Source of the DNA: Apium graveolens
Taxonomy: Eukaryota > Streptophyta > Magnoliopsida > Apiales > Apiaceae
NCBI RefSeq assembly: GCF_009905375.1
Contig: NC_133650.1
Coordinates: forward strand, 169,960,518 to 170,024,517
Direction of reading: 5' to 3'
Length of the DNA: 64,000 nt
Of the stretch, positions 10,253 through 21,944 are shown piece by piece. A model generated the notes under the pieces. It was not told the DNA's origin. It made no database searches and saw nothing but the letters and a program-made list of their open reading frames with translations. Within the stretch, counting starts at the first letter, position 1, and each line of letters starts with the position of its first letter. The position numbers and the translations under genes were made by a program.

Positions 10253-11565
10253 TGTTAGGTCCCAATTTGTTTGTAGAAGGGGGGGTTGAATGCAAACAAT
10301 ACCGTTTCGTCGAATAAAATGCGGAATAAAATTGTGAAACAAAATTCAAGTTAAATAAAACTTTTATTAAACTTGAAAGGTGTTACAACTACGGTATCGA
10401 TTACAAGGGATTAATCTCAAATCAATTATTACAAATTTAGAATAAATTCGACATGAACTTTTTCTATTTTTGTAATTAAAAGATCAAATGCTAAAAGCGA
10501 TTTGAGATTAAGTTCTAGGGATTTTAATCCGCTAGATTGATATACAGGAACAAGATAAGTAATTCTAGTGGTTTGGATTTAACATTAACAAACTAGAATA
10601 TTTGATCTTGAATAAGCAGATGGATGATGAAATATTTTTCTTTTGTTCTCTGCTTTTTTTCTTGTTCTGTATGTTGCTGCTCTATTTTTGGATGATATGA
10701 TCTTCTGCTTCTGTTTCTCTTTTGAAGTAAACAGCCGAATGCAAATGAACTGCAATGACAATCCTTTGAACCAGCATGACTTTCGGTATGACAATTGATT
10801 GTCATACCGATTGTTACATAAGTACAATTCAGATTGTCTTGCAAAGATTAATAACAGATTTTTAATCTAATAAAAATTCTAACAAGACAATTAAATGAAT
10901 TAGCATGACTTTCGGTATGACTATTGATTGTCATACCGATTGTCATACTAATACAATCAGTTTGCCTTGTTCCAATTTAAATAGATTTTAAACCAATTAA
11001 AATTCTGTAATTCCTTAATATTAATTCTAAATTAATTAATCAATTTAATTCAATTAATTAATAAATTAATCCTTGCAGATATAATTTATTTTCTTAATTA
11101 AATTATATGACTTAATTAATTAATGGAGAATTAATACTAACCCTGAGCAGCATCCATTCTTCTGACAATCTTCTTAAAGTCTCTGAGACTTATGAATCAA
11201 TTCCGTCACTTCAATGCTGACACTCGATGTACTGTCTGGTTCATGAGTGACTAACTTTCGTGACGTTTCTTCATGTCTTGACTTTGTTGTTCTGATTGAA
11301 CCCTTGTAATAAATGATACCTTGACGAGATCTCTGTCACTTGATTAAATCCACGATCTTGATTTATATCACTGAGGCATGATCAAATTCTTGAACTTCTT
11401 CCAGTGAATCTTCAAGTATGCAGATGAACAATGTTTCTTTATTCTTTGACAGATGTTACTTTGTGAGATCTCTCTGATGCTTGATCCACTATTTACTTAT
11501 TACATTCTTATTTGAGTTGAGTTAAATACTCGAATAAACGAGTAGGCTATGACATATGCCTTTCA
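10253..11565 (-). repeat. 5' LTR of element E (1313 bp)
   Basis: On the minus strand it runs from TGAAAGGC (11565) to CCTAACA (10253), with TG...CA ends. It carries two of the GATTGTCATACC hairpin units (10771-10817 and 10901-10950). It is shared with 1-701 over 701 bases with two mismatches. Short ORFs inside it are not coding. Confidence 0.95.
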
Positions 11566-12039
11566 CACTTGTCTTCTTCTTGTTGGTGTGATGACATCAT
11601 CATCACTAACCTCTTTGATTAACTCCTAATTACTTGGCTAATGATCGCTGATCTGTTATACGGCTCGCTTAACTTTCATTTTCGTTTATCGTTTAAGGGA
11701 TCATACACGGGATCTTATTACTTGGGTTCGCATAACCTTTCTCAATACATTATATTCCTTTTATGATCCTCTCTTATAATCCTTGAATTTAAATCCTTTT
11801 TATCTTGTTACCTTATACTCAATTCTTTCCGTATCTGGTGGATTTTCGGGAAAAATCAAAGTGTTCGAATTTGGATTCTGACAATCTTTACATACACTTA
11901 TATACCATATAGAGTACTAATAATATCTCAGAATAACAATAAAAGAACCCCTACAAAGTGTGGTATGAAAAGTTTTCTTATTCAGCAAAATCACTATTCA
12001 TAAGGGTTACAAAAAGTCCAAAATTTTGGGGTTATTACA
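11566..12039 (-). repeat. 3' LTR of element A (partial, cut by element E)
   Basis: It matches 35417-35899 with about 12 substitutions and a 9-bp gap. On the minus strand it begins TGTAATAACCCC beside the polypurine tract. The rest continues beyond the left window edge, on the far side of E. Confidence 0.9.
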
Positions 12040-12057
12040 GTCTCCCCTCCTTAAAAG
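12040..12057 (-). other. Polypurine tract of element A
   Basis: The minus strand reads CTTTTAAGGAGGGGAGAC and directly precedes the LTR start. It is identical to the tract of B at 27081-27098. Confidence 0.85.
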
Positions 12058-12072
12058 GATTCCGTCCCGGAA

Positions 12073-12450
12073 TCAAATAGAAAACAAATGGGGGTACTTT
12101 TCTAGCATTGTGCTCTCTAGTTCCCAAGTTGATTCTTCCATATTATGATTCTGCCATAGCACTCTGACTAGCTTGATCACTTTGTTCCGAAGCACCTGCT
12201 CCTTCTTATCCATAATCTTTACTGGTTTCTCCACGTAAGTCAGATCTGGTTGCATATCCACCTGCTCGTACTCCACTATGTGTCTGGCATCCCGATGATA
12301 CTTCCTTAGCATTGACACATGGAACACATTATGAAATTGTTGTAGGTTCGGGGGTAAGGCTAGCTCGTAAGCCAACTTCCCAATCCGTCTTAGTATATCA
12401 AAAGGTCCAATGTATCTTGGGTTTAGTTTCCCTTTCTTTCCGAACCTCAT
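12073..12450 (-). pseudogene. Element A pol fragment: integrase C-terminus and chromodomain
   Basis: A 125-residue open piece nearly identical to the last part of B's polyprotein. It contains the GPF/Y-like motif (RYIGPF) followed by a chromodomain with VLWQNHN and ESTWELES. Chromodomains of this class bind modified histones and guide integration into heterochromatin; that is family knowledge. It is intact only as a fragment, because the frame upstream is broken. It ends just before the polypurine tract, as in B. Confidence 0.88.
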
Positions 12451-12642
12451 TAATCCCTTCCAAGGGAATACCTATAACAACACTAGGTCCCCTACTTCCT
12501 ATTTTTTGTCCTTTCGTGTCAAATTAACATACTTCTTATATCCATCTTGGGCTACTACCAGCCGTCCTCTGATTAGATCAATTATATCCTTGGTCCTTTG
12601 GACCACTGCGGGTCCGAGCATCTTGCGCTCTACAACTTCATC

Positions 12643-12978
12643 CTAACATAAGGGAGATCGACATTGTCTTCCCTCAAGGATCTTATAAGGCGATATCTCG
12701 ATACTGACATATGATCTATTATCGTAAGAAAACTCAATCCGCGTTAAGTTATCATTCCAAATTCTTTCAAGTCTATTGCACAGACCCTCATCATAGCTTC
12801 TAGCATTATAGCTTTTGCTTCTCAATACCCATTCTTTTCCAGTTCGTAATATTATACTGGTTATACTTTTGCTCGCTAGTGTTCTATAACCTTTTAATAA
12901 CCACGACAACCTTAGTATCACGAACGCGTTAGATTCGGAATACCACGCACTGATACTACTTCCTTTTGCTGCTTCCAT
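12643..12978 (-). pseudogene. Element A pol fragment: end of integrase core
   Basis: The C-terminal half matches B's integrase region that ends in RRCRSPLY (here RQCRSPL). The N-terminal half of this open stretch has no match in B and looks degenerate. The frame breaks before 12450, so no functional integrase is encoded. Confidence 0.7.
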
Positions 12979-15699
12979 CTTCGAAAACTTGATCTATCGT
13001 ATAGAAGTAAAAGATTTTATTGAGAGATCACTATGATCATGAACACTTGTTTTATTGCATAGTTAGTACAGAAGGTGGCCAGCCTTTAGTACTTGACAAG
13101 CAATTAAACAACATGTGGTATCCTACTAGGCTTCTATCACACAGATAGATAGTCATTCGGCAATACCTCTCATTCTGGAAGGGTTGTTCTTCTCAGCTTA
13201 TACAAAATAAAAAGGAGAGAAAAGAATGAATTGAAGAGAATTGTATATATATAAAATATATTGGCACAAAATATCTGGCTTGGAATCTACCTCTGAACCA
13301 TAGAGGTTTGTCATAGGAGAACAAAAAATATACGTATATATATCAACATCAGGTATTATAGCATCGTATTTCACATGCCTAAATATTTTCGATATTCTGT
13401 CCATCATTCTATGGACCCATGCTCTTGCTCGAGCTTATACACAATCACCTATGAAACTCCCTCGACATCGAAAATCGAATCTGGGATCTCATTCTAGACA
13501 TCATCGTTACTAGAATTCTATGCTGCACCGCAACCTTCCTCGTATAGTAATACGACTCTCTATTGATAAGAAGGAATAAGTATTCAATAGATAAATAATC
13601 GACTTAATTAGTCTATTAATGATAACTTATACATTACCACAACCCGATTAGTGGTACCCAATCTCAACATCCATTACACTATAACTCTCACGGTTGTAAT
13701 CGGCTCATTATTCAAAGAATCGTTGCTGCATTACTAGGGTTCACCACTGACCTACTGTCGTCATTCGTTTTCCTTGGAATATTAATAGCTAACCATACGG
13801 AGTCCATACCTGTCGTATCAAATTTTTCTAAGGAGTTAACATAATCACCATTCATAATTCATGAAGAACACTCCAGATCCTGACGTACTTTCATGACATG
13901 AAGCAAATAAAATTGCGGAAGAGTTTCAATAAAAGCAACGATAGCAGGTTAATACCATTCATAATCATATGTCTTTATCAGGAGACATGAAGCTCAAAGG
14001 TTCATTTAGTCCTTTCGTAACATGGTCCTAGCTTATTTCAAGATATGTCCTCATAAGATAGATAGCCCGCTCATGGCGATTACACGAATTAAACCTTTAC
14101 CAAACTACTATTACGGTTGGGTATTGCACAGTCATCAGAAGGAATGTCAATCTTCCAAACCATAATACAACCTTCACGGCTTCAACCATCATCACTGTAT
14201 TCCTCTGGCACGTGCGCCTATAATTATCCTCTTACATTTAAAGTGTCGGCCACCTCTTTGGCCTTTCTTGATAGTAAAATTTCCTTACAATCAATGTCAT
14301 TTTAACCACCTCCAACTAAATTTTCTACCTTATTTCAATCACTGCTTATGTGAAAATGCTTTTCTTAAATCCTGGTGAGAGAAAAAAAACTCACCATTTA
14401 TCCATAAGTCATTGCCTTAGTCTTTAGATGTGAACATTGTCACGACTGACTCTCGATCATACTTAGGACGTCTCTTATCTTGGGTCCTTCTCATTTTCAC
14501 CAATCTCGACCTTCATTGGGTCGATCTATACTTTCTTATGGTTCAACACGTGCCCACCTGGCATTATTATAATTATGTCATATTTTCTTTATCAAAATTT
14601 CTATTCTTGAGAACTTTGAATATTACCTTTTTCCTTGTAAAACCTCTAAGATTTTTCTTAAATTCTTCATCCGGTACTCCCTAGGTTCAGGGCATATCAA
14701 GATACCATTTACTAATACTAGAACCATTATTTAAGTACTTCTGAAAAATTTCTCTACTGATCTTTAAAGGTTGTTGTTACCTTAGTCCTTCGTTCCATAC
14801 TACCCAACTCATAATGTCCCTATTAAGGGTGAAATATCATCCTTTATGCATCCCCCATGGTTCATCTCAAGTTATTGAGGTTATGTCCTTAATTCCACCT
14901 ATAAAAAGGTACTTGCATCCTCACATTGATAAATTAAGTCATATATCCCTGATAAGGGTATCTTATTCAATCATTCCCATCTCGATAGTATATGCCTAAT
15001 TTCACAATAACATCTGTATTCAAAATGAGGTCAATCAATATGGCCTCCAAAAGATAACTACGGTTATCTACTTTTCTTGCCTGATTCAGTAATGATAACA
15101 GGTATGTTCTAGAAGATATTGGTCGTGTTCAACGTGAACCTTTTAGTTCTAACTACTCATTTACTTCTTTTATTTATCTCAACAGTCATCTCAACATTGG
15201 GATATCTTTTATGTCTGGCATCCCCCTTTTTGGGTATCAAATTCACATGCGTTACTTACACTTCACATTCTTGAAGGTCACTTCCTTCATCCAATTTTCT
15301 TAATTTCTTACTTTCTTGTCTCCTCAGTCCATCCGTGTTTCCTTATTAATCAATCGATCAATCTCAAATTTTCATCGAATACTGTCAACTTCAAGGGAAT
15401 TAACTATACGTATCACTTACGCCTTCAAACCTTGAATTTATCTCATGATCAATCACCATCGCGCTGATGATAACACACTTCTCTATATTTATTACAAGGG
15501 TTTCTTAGGGTTTCCCATACCTAACTCCCTTATCACTTCTCAACTCTATTTCCTTTATATCCCTTTATACTCCTCCCATTTTCAGTCTTTTATTTTCATT
15601 TCCATTACAACCATTACATGAACCATCACAACATAAGCATTAATTTCAAACATCCCGTCATTCTGGATTCATGTCCTCAGAATGAATCTTGACAACCTT
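12979..15699 (-). pseudogene. Strongly degenerate interior of element A
   Basis: By position this should hold the remainder of gag, protease and most of pol, and some short stretches faintly resemble them. No frame above about 80 codons gives a recognisable domain on either strand. Stops are dense. I see no gene, RNA gene or clear insertion here. Confidence 0.5.
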
Positions 15700-16325
15700 T
15701 ACAACTTAGATTCATAATTCATCATACTCGTCCGCTTTTGTTCTGGCTCTAAAGCTTTTACACTACCTCCATAACCTTGGGAAGTACTTTTCCGAAAACA
15801 ATTGACTGAACTTTAATCAGTTTATTATAACCTCTAGCTCCGTGCCTTTCTTGGCCTTACACCAGCGGGTGGCCTCTCTCTTAGGAGGGTAAGTGACAAA
15901 AACAGCCTTTTGTGACTCGTCAATCATTTAGAATCTCAAATGATTCTTGTATTTCCTTTAGCCAAGCTCTTGCCTCGACCGGGTCAGCTATTTCCTTGGA
16001 ATTCTGAGAGCGTAGCGACTTAAAGGTCATGAAAGAATTTCCTACCGCATTGTTTCCTCAAGGTGGTGGCTGGGAATAAAAGTATAAGTTCTGGTTAGAC
16101 AGGTCCATGAATTTTCGTATAGGAGTACCGTCTCGGGTCTCCTTATCTTGCTCGACTTCTGTTTTCTCAGTATGAAATGTATCATCCTTCTCCCATAATC
16201 TGGGTTATCTTATACGTTAAAATCCTTGTTTTTCATTTCATTATATTATGGGTTCTTTCTTTCTTGATGGCGACCTCCCTGACTATCACATTCAGGGTTT
16301 GCCCTAAATCTTATTCCTCGAACTA
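15700..16325 (-). pseudogene. Gag remnant of element A, out of order
   Basis: The minus strand translates, across frame changes, to pieces matching B gag: FRANPE near 16290, [12 protein letters not shown] near 15980, and a FSQLF...KYFPR stretch near 15775. Several stops and shifts interrupt it. It follows RNase H and integrase sequence in the reading direction, the reverse of the normal order, so it marks a rearrangement or a second deleted copy. Confidence 0.75.
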
Positions 16326-16994
16326 TGACTTTCATCTCAGATCCACTCCTTAAGCTCTTGAACATTTGGAACCCAAATTCTGTAGGGATACCTCATTATT
16401 CCCTCATCATCTTTCTAGGTATTAATCTCTTCTCCGGTCATTGGTTCTCTGCCTCTATTCATCACTTTTTTCTTGGCACAATATGATCTTCTCCAATAAT
16501 TCGGGCTGTATTGCAATCTCAAACAGCTTTTCGGTACCGGCTCCGGTTACCTTCACTTTTATTTCCATTTTCTCAAAATCTCTTGTCAACTCTCCCAAAG
16601 ACATTTTCATCTTGAGTCTCTCTTTTATACTAAGGGCATTAGCCACCATTTTGGCTTTCCCTGGATGATAAAGAATCTCAAAATCGTAATCCTTGATTAG
16701 CTCTAACCACCTCCTCTGGCGCATGTTGAGCTCTTTCTGCGTGAAAATGCCCTAGAGCACTTATAGCTTGTGTAAATCTCGCACTTCTCTCCATACAAGT
16801 AGTGCCTCCAATCTTTAGGGCAAAACTATTTCCACGAGCCCAAGCTCATGGGTGGGGATATCGAATTTTATATTCCCTTAATTGTCTTGACGCGTACGCG
16901 ATTACCTTGTTGTGCTGTATAAGAAGCACCCTAATTCCTTATGTGAAGCGTCACTACAAATCATAAAATCTCTTTTTCCATCTGGCAACGCCAA
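16326..16994 (-). pseudogene. RNase H / integrase N-terminal remnant of element A
   Basis: An open stretch at 16455-16724 matches the RNase H end and linker of B ([21 protein letters not shown]). Upstream to 16994 the minus strand continues into the RNase H start (SDASHK) with frameshifts. Downstream, near 16330-16390, a WVPNVQEL match to the integrase start appears. B inserted at 16990-16994, splitting this from its RT part at 31128. Confidence 0.8.
16990..16994. repeat. Target site duplication of element B, left copy
   Basis: GCCAA immediately before the TG of the 5' LTR, identical to 31128-31132. Confidence 0.95.
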
Positions 16995-17129
16995 TGTAAT
17001 AACCCCAAAATTTTCAACTTTTTGTAACCCTTATGAATAGTGTTTTAGCTGAATGAGAAAACTTTTCGCGCCACACTATGTAGGGATTCTGTTATGGATA
17101 TTCTGGGATATTATTAGTACTCTATGAAG

Positions 17130-17137
17130 TATATAAG
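17130..17137 (+). promoter_or_regulatory. Candidate TATA box in the B 5' LTR
   Basis: TATATAAG lies 136 bp inside the LTR. A CCAAT-like site follows at about 17447. No transcript start can be read from sequence, so this is a weak call. Confidence 0.3.
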
Positions 17138-19170
17138 TGTATGTAAAGATCGTCAGAATCCAATTCCGAACACTTTGGTTTTTCCCGGAAATCCACAAGG
17201 TACGGAGAGAATTGAGTATAAGGTAACAGGATAAAAAGGATTTAAATTAAAGGATTATATTAGAGGATCATAAAAAGGAATATAATGTATTGAGAAAGGT
17301 TAAGGGAACCTAAGTAATAAGATCCCGGGTATGATCCTTCAAACGATAAACGAGAACGAAAGTTAAGCGAACCGTACAACAGATCAGCGGTCATTAGGCA
17401 AACGATTAGGGAGTTAATCAAAGGGTTTAAGGGGAGTGATGTCATCCAACCAATAGAAAGGAGACAAGGAAGGGAGGATGACATCATAGGGGTGACATAA
17501 GCATGACATGGAAGGAAGGAGGTGTGGTTGATTTAGGACCACACAAATGTAAGGACAAGGTGGTAATTTGCTAAATGGAAAACAAAAACAAGCCAACCAA
17601 CTAGCAATTCATTTCATCAAAATCAAAAAATCAACCAAGGCATTGTCTTCACTTTGCTCTCGGCTTTCTTGCATTTTCAAAGCTAAAAATTTCCAAAATC
17701 AAGATCCAAGCATCCTTAATTGGTAAGAAAATTCCCTAACCTTCTTTATGCTTAGTAATGGCTATATCATAAGTTTAAGCCACAAATTCTTTCTCTAGCT
17801 TCTTGATTTAATCATTGGAGAAGACAATGAATAGTGTTTTCAAGTTTTAACTTGAGTTTTTTTTCTTGTTTTCTTGAAGATCCAAGCTTTCTTAAGACTA
17901 CTCCAAGCTTATTAAGGCTTCCTAGCTTCACCCACCAATCCAAGGAAGGTATACCACTTTCAAACCCTAGGTTCATATATATTATAAAGTGATTTTGATG
18001 AGTAAGATGTTATGGTATCTTGTTGTTATGTTTAGAGTTGAGATTTGGAATGGTAGTGAAATGAAATGATAATTTAGTGGTTTTGATTTAAAGAAACTTA
18101 AAGCATGATTAAAGTTAGGTTAAGCATATGTATGAATGAGTAATATTGAATTGTTTGGGATTGTTATGATGTGGTAAGGATGGGTGTTTGATGTGTGTGG
18201 ATTTGAGGATGGTTTGTGATGATTGTGGGTAGTTTTAAAAATGGGAAATCGCGTAAACATAGCCGTCGTAATGTCCAATTTTCTTTGGACTGTTTTGTGC
18301 ATAGCATTAGGACCCGAGAACCCCCTGTTAAATTGTGACCACTGCCATGTTTAGATAGCTCATGTTACGAGCTTCGTTTTGATATGTAGTTCGTCCGATT
18401 CCGATTTACGGTTTAGGAGAAACGACCGTTTCAAGTAACGGCGTTTCACGAACGAAACTTTTTCCCTCGCCTTACTTTGGAATGTAGGTTAAAGACCAAA
18501 AAGGATTAATTAATGTGTGAAACATTTATGGTAAGTGTGTTAGGCAGTTGGTAAGTCATTCGCGAAGGAATCGCTTTAAAACTCGTAAAGGTTAAATTAT
18601 TAAAAATGGTGGAGCCGAGGGTACCCGAGTGACTTAAGCGAATCGGTGAGCGCAAAACTAGCATTAGAGTCTAAGTTAGTTAAAGCATAGATTTACAAGT
18701 GATTTTGGTTTAATTCCAACTTACTTGTTGTTTATAGGTTATCAGACTCGTCCCGAGCCTTTCTCACCCCCAAGTCGCTCAGGCAAGTTTTCTACCCGAT
18801 ATACTGTTGTTGTGATGTAAATATATGTATATGCATTATCTTGTGATAGTGCATGATTGTTATTAGCAAATGTTGCGATATATTGGAGCATGCTGATATG
18901 GTATATATGCATGTCTGTTTCGTAATCTGGTTATCTATCTGTTGATTTCAATGCTTATAGTTGCATAATACCTATGCTAGAAATAAGCAAGTAGTTGCGT
19001 ATACCCTTAGTATAGGGGATAAAAGGTGAAAATATTTTCTAAAACCGGGAGTCGAGGATCCCGAGTAGATTTCATATATATGGATATGGATATATATATA
19101 TATTTATATATATATATGGTTATAGTTTTCCAAACTATTAATCGAATAATGTTTATTCGATAACTTTAAC

Positions 19171-19442
19171 TTTATTTTATTATTGAATATTATTTCGAAT
19201 ATTATTCGAGGACTTATGACTCCTTTTACATTATTTATTGAATATTATTTCGATTATTATTCGAGGACTTATGACTCTTTTATATTATTTATTGAATATT
19301 ATTTGAATATTCATTTGAGGATGTATGACTCCTTTATTTTATTTAATGAATATTATTTATAATATTCATTCGAGGTATTATGACTCAGCTTATTTTATTT
19401 ATTGAATATTATTTGAATATTCATTTGAGGATCTATGACTCC
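19171..19442 (+). repeat. Tandem array of five ~55-bp units in the B 5' LTR
   Basis: Each unit has TATTGAATATTATTT, then an AT-rich spacer, then CGAGGACTTATGACTC or a close variant. Units differ by several bases, so the array is older than this insertion. The same array occurs in the 3' LTR (29278-29549); the related A LTR has only about two units (33655-33785). Confidence 0.8.
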
Positions 19443-20624
19443 GATTATTTGCTGAGGTATATTCTTTATTTTATTAAAGAATAAGGTGTAAATAATCAAA
19501 CTTATTTTCGATTATTCAAATAAAGATAATACTTTCATATAAGTATAACTTTGGTTAATTAATACTCGTTTCTAGTATAAATTTTAATACTTCTACTTCA
19601 ATTATTTTTATAAAGACTATTCTTTATGGGAATATTATTTAATTAATAATATTCAGATATTTTCTAATATTCTGGGGACTGATTTACTTCATTAAATCAG
19701 CCTTACTCCAAACACTCTTTAAAGTGTTTTCGAGTCTTCAAAATGATTTTTTTAAAGTCAGAGCGGATCCCAAAACTCATTTTTATATTTAAGATCTTCC
19801 TTTTTAAAGGGGATTTAAATACTCGCTCAAAACCTGGGGAATCCGGCTCTGTGGTGTATTTTATATTCGCAACGAGGTTGCAGATTTGGTAAATGAATTG
19901 ATTACTTGCCCAATGTTCGGGAAGTAAGCCCATCTAATTGAGTCGGCATAAGCGACAGGCCGGGGTACGGTCTAATATTGTGTAAGTGGCTGGGTGGCAG
20001 TCCATCAACGCGTGAGGGGCCGGGGTACGGTCGAGCGCGAGGTCTTAATTATGACCAGGGTGATGACCGGTGAGGAATTCATCCATCTACAGTAGAAAAG
20101 GTTACTTATTGGTATCTGTGCCTGATCAGCAAGATATCGGGTTTATGCCAAATGTTTTCTTTTCCTTTCCAAAAATTCATTGGATGTTTCGAACTCTGTT
20201 CATACTTCACATAACAGAGGTTCCAGGAAATGTTTTCGGGATATATATATATGTGGATATATATATATATATATCGGGACTAAATAAAGTATCTCATAAC
20301 TTTTTATTCAATAATATTTCAAAGATTGAATCTATTCAAGTCTTAACTTGTGGTCTCATCTATGGGATGTTTTTCTTAAAACTTATAATACTTTGAAAAG
20401 TGGTAGTTCAAGTAACTTTATATGATATAAGTGTGGTGAAGTACTGGTAGCTTCATTCCTTGTTTCTACTTATATCTAGCAAGTAATTATCTTGCATATG
20501 ATAGAGATGCTATTAAGTATCCTTTTAGATACTTATATTATTGATATCACTGTATATATTATCTTGCGAGCTGTAAGGCTCACTCTTGCTTTATTTCTTC
20601 ATCACACAACAACAGTTAGGAGAG

Positions 20625-20726
20625 ATGGCCAGACTCCAGCAGACCCAGCGCAAGCGCGTGGGAAGCGTCCCGCGTCTTCCCGCTGATATTGTAGCTGCTA
20701 TAGCTGCAGAGGTAGATCCATTGTAG
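20625..20726 (+). CDS. Micro-ORF in the 5' LTR of B (33 aa)
   Basis: ATG to TAG, 33 codons, about 300 bp upstream of the LTR end, rich in Arg and Gln at the start, with RVGSVPRLPADIV then AIAAEV. The 4-kb A LTR has a minus-strand ORF at the equivalent place whose peptide keeps the pattern M-x-R, G-x-VP-x-x-P and AIA-EV, although the DNA has diverged. It is too short to assign a function. It could be a regulatory upstream ORF, the first exon of a spliced message, or a chance survival. Confidence 0.4.
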   Translation: MARLQQTQRKRVGSVPRLPADIVAAIAAEVDPL

Positions 20727-21022
20727 TTTAGACCATCTACTTTTGAGAATCAAATTATGTATAATTATAACTTGTGGCAGATAATGGCAATTAACTGTAA
20801 ATTTATCAAGTAATCATTTTGGGTTGTAATAATTTTAAATTGTGGATTCAAAGACTTGTACTTATTTCAATTTCATCTCTGAGACTATAACGAGTTGTGG
20901 TGTGTGTTAGTGTGGGGTCACAGCATGAGGGTATTTATTATTAATTAAGTAAAGTGATATTGTGGAAAGAAAGACCGTGACAACCCGGATTCCCGACCCC
21001 GAATCTGGGGGTGTTACAGTAA

Positions 21023-21034
21023 TGGTATCAGAGC
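21023..21034 (+). other. Primer binding site of element B (tRNA-iMet)
   Basis: TGGTATCAGAGC four bases after the LTR end. Confidence 0.93.
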
Positions 21035-21215
21035 TAAGCGTTATAAACCTCAGAGATGATGCGACGATAAAATAATAAACTCACAAAGATAATAAGAACT
21101 CTTGCCAAGTTCATGGTCGGACTACTTAAAGTAGTGCTGACAGTTAAAACCCTTACGGGAACCCTTATAAGTATCATGATAGTAACTTAGCTCGTTTAAT
21201 GTGTAGGCGCCTGAG

Positions 21216-21944
21216 ATGGAGGACCCTGAGATGTACGAGCGTGAGCATGATGAGGCATTGCTGGATGTTGAGGATCAGGAGGAGCCTGAGATGGAGGAGG
21301 ATGAGGAGGACCCCCCAGAGGAGCCTGAGACGGAGGTCATTGCTGTTTCAGATGAGGAGGACCCCTCAGAGGAGTCAGAGACAGAGGTTATTGCTATTCC
21401 AGATGAGGAGGACCCGGATGAGGTCCCAGTAGCTGAGGAGCGTGTTGGATCTATGGTAGTGTATGATGGTATCCCTTTACCCACACTTCCGGTGGTCAGA
21501 GCCCCTACCCCTCCACCACTATCTTGGATTCCTGATGATGACAGCTCAGAGACCCATACTTCCGAGCCTAGGCAGACCGAGGAGGCACCCTCAGCGGCTC
21601 CGGATTCACCACCCCTTGACCCTGCCCAGAGGCAGTCTTCGTTAGCTCATGGATATGTTCAGGATGTTTTGAGGACCCGAGTGGCTGTTGCCGAGGCCCG
21701 ACTGGATGAGGCCAGGAGGGAGTTGGATGCAGAGAGGGCGGGTAGGCGTACCCGAGCTTATGAGACCAGGGCTTCTATACCCCGATCCTTGAGGAGGGAG
21801 CTTACGGGGATAGAGCTCACGTCCCGAGCGAGACTCAGATCTCTCCAGGGGGACAGGCATGGTAGGATCTCCAGGCGGCAGGCCGACTATATCTTCCGTC
21901 GTGCGATGGAAAGGGTTTGGGAGCTGACCCGTTCGGGTGTGTGA
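21216..21944 (+). CDS. Extra ORF upstream of gag in element B (242 aa)
   Basis: An ATG-started 242-codon frame lies between the primer site and gag, in a leader that most chromodomain Gypsy elements leave noncoding. The first 85 residues are extremely acidic, with an imperfect repeat around EEDP and TEVIA (three copies). A Pro/Ser-rich middle contains PTPPPLSWIPDD. The last 100 residues are Arg/Glu-rich and likely coiled coil (VAVAEARLDEARRELDAERA), ending in a basic tail. It has no known domain, catalytic motif or membrane segment. A decayed acidic counterpart sits at the same place in A (31310-31600). It could bind gag or chromatin through charge; that is a guess. Confidence 0.7.
   Translation: MEDPEMYEREHDEALLDVEDQEEPEMEEDEEDPPEEPETEVIAVSDEEDPSEESETEVIAIPDEEDPDEVPVAEERVGSMVVYDGIPLPTLPVVRAPTPPPLSWIPDDDSSETHTSEPRQTEEAPSAAPDSPPLDPAQRQSSLAHGYVQDVLRTRVAVAEARLDEARRELDAERAGRRTRAYETRASIPRSLRRELTGIELTSRARLRSLQGDRHGRISRRQADYIFRRAMERVWELTRSGV

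Larger units (their letters stand above)
1..11565 (-). mobile_element. Element E: Sirevirus-like Copia LTR retrotransposon, left end outside window
   Basis: In transcription order (right to left) it has a full 5' LTR, a tRNA-iMet primer binding site, an open gag-pol, a spacer with hairpin repeats, an env-like frame, a polypurine tract and a 3' LTR cut by the window edge. PR-IN-RT-RNH order makes it Ty1/copia; the extra ORF after pol is the Sirevirus hallmark. It sits in the 3' LTR of element A: 11566 onward matches A's other LTR from 35417. The right target duplication should be CACTT (11566-11570); its partner is outside the window. Only two mismatches separate the 701 shared LTR bases, so the insertion is recent. 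Confidence 0.93.
16995..21018 (+). repeat. 5' LTR of element B (4024 bp)
   Basis: It starts TGTAATAACCCC and ends GGGGGTGTTACA. It contains a TATA-like site near its start, an AT-repeat at 19070-19120, a five-unit tandem array (19171-19442), a second AT-repeat at 20248-20275 and a micro-ORF (20625-20726). Other short ORFs are shared with the 3' LTR simply because the sequence is duplicated; none resembles a protein. Confidence 0.96.

Noticed and set aside
19171..19442. Regular repeats with spacers, resembling a CRISPR array
   Set aside because: Units are imperfect, AT-rich, inside a plant retrotransposon LTR, and there are no cas genes.
17260..20396. Several 60-108 codon ORFs repeated exactly about 10.1 kb downstream
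   Set aside because: They are LTR sequence of B, duplicated by the LTR pair. They show no protein features, except the micro-ORF at 20625 which I kept.
21275..21484. Ser/Gly-rich minus-strand ORF
   Set aside because: Antisense of the acidic repeats of the upstream ORF.
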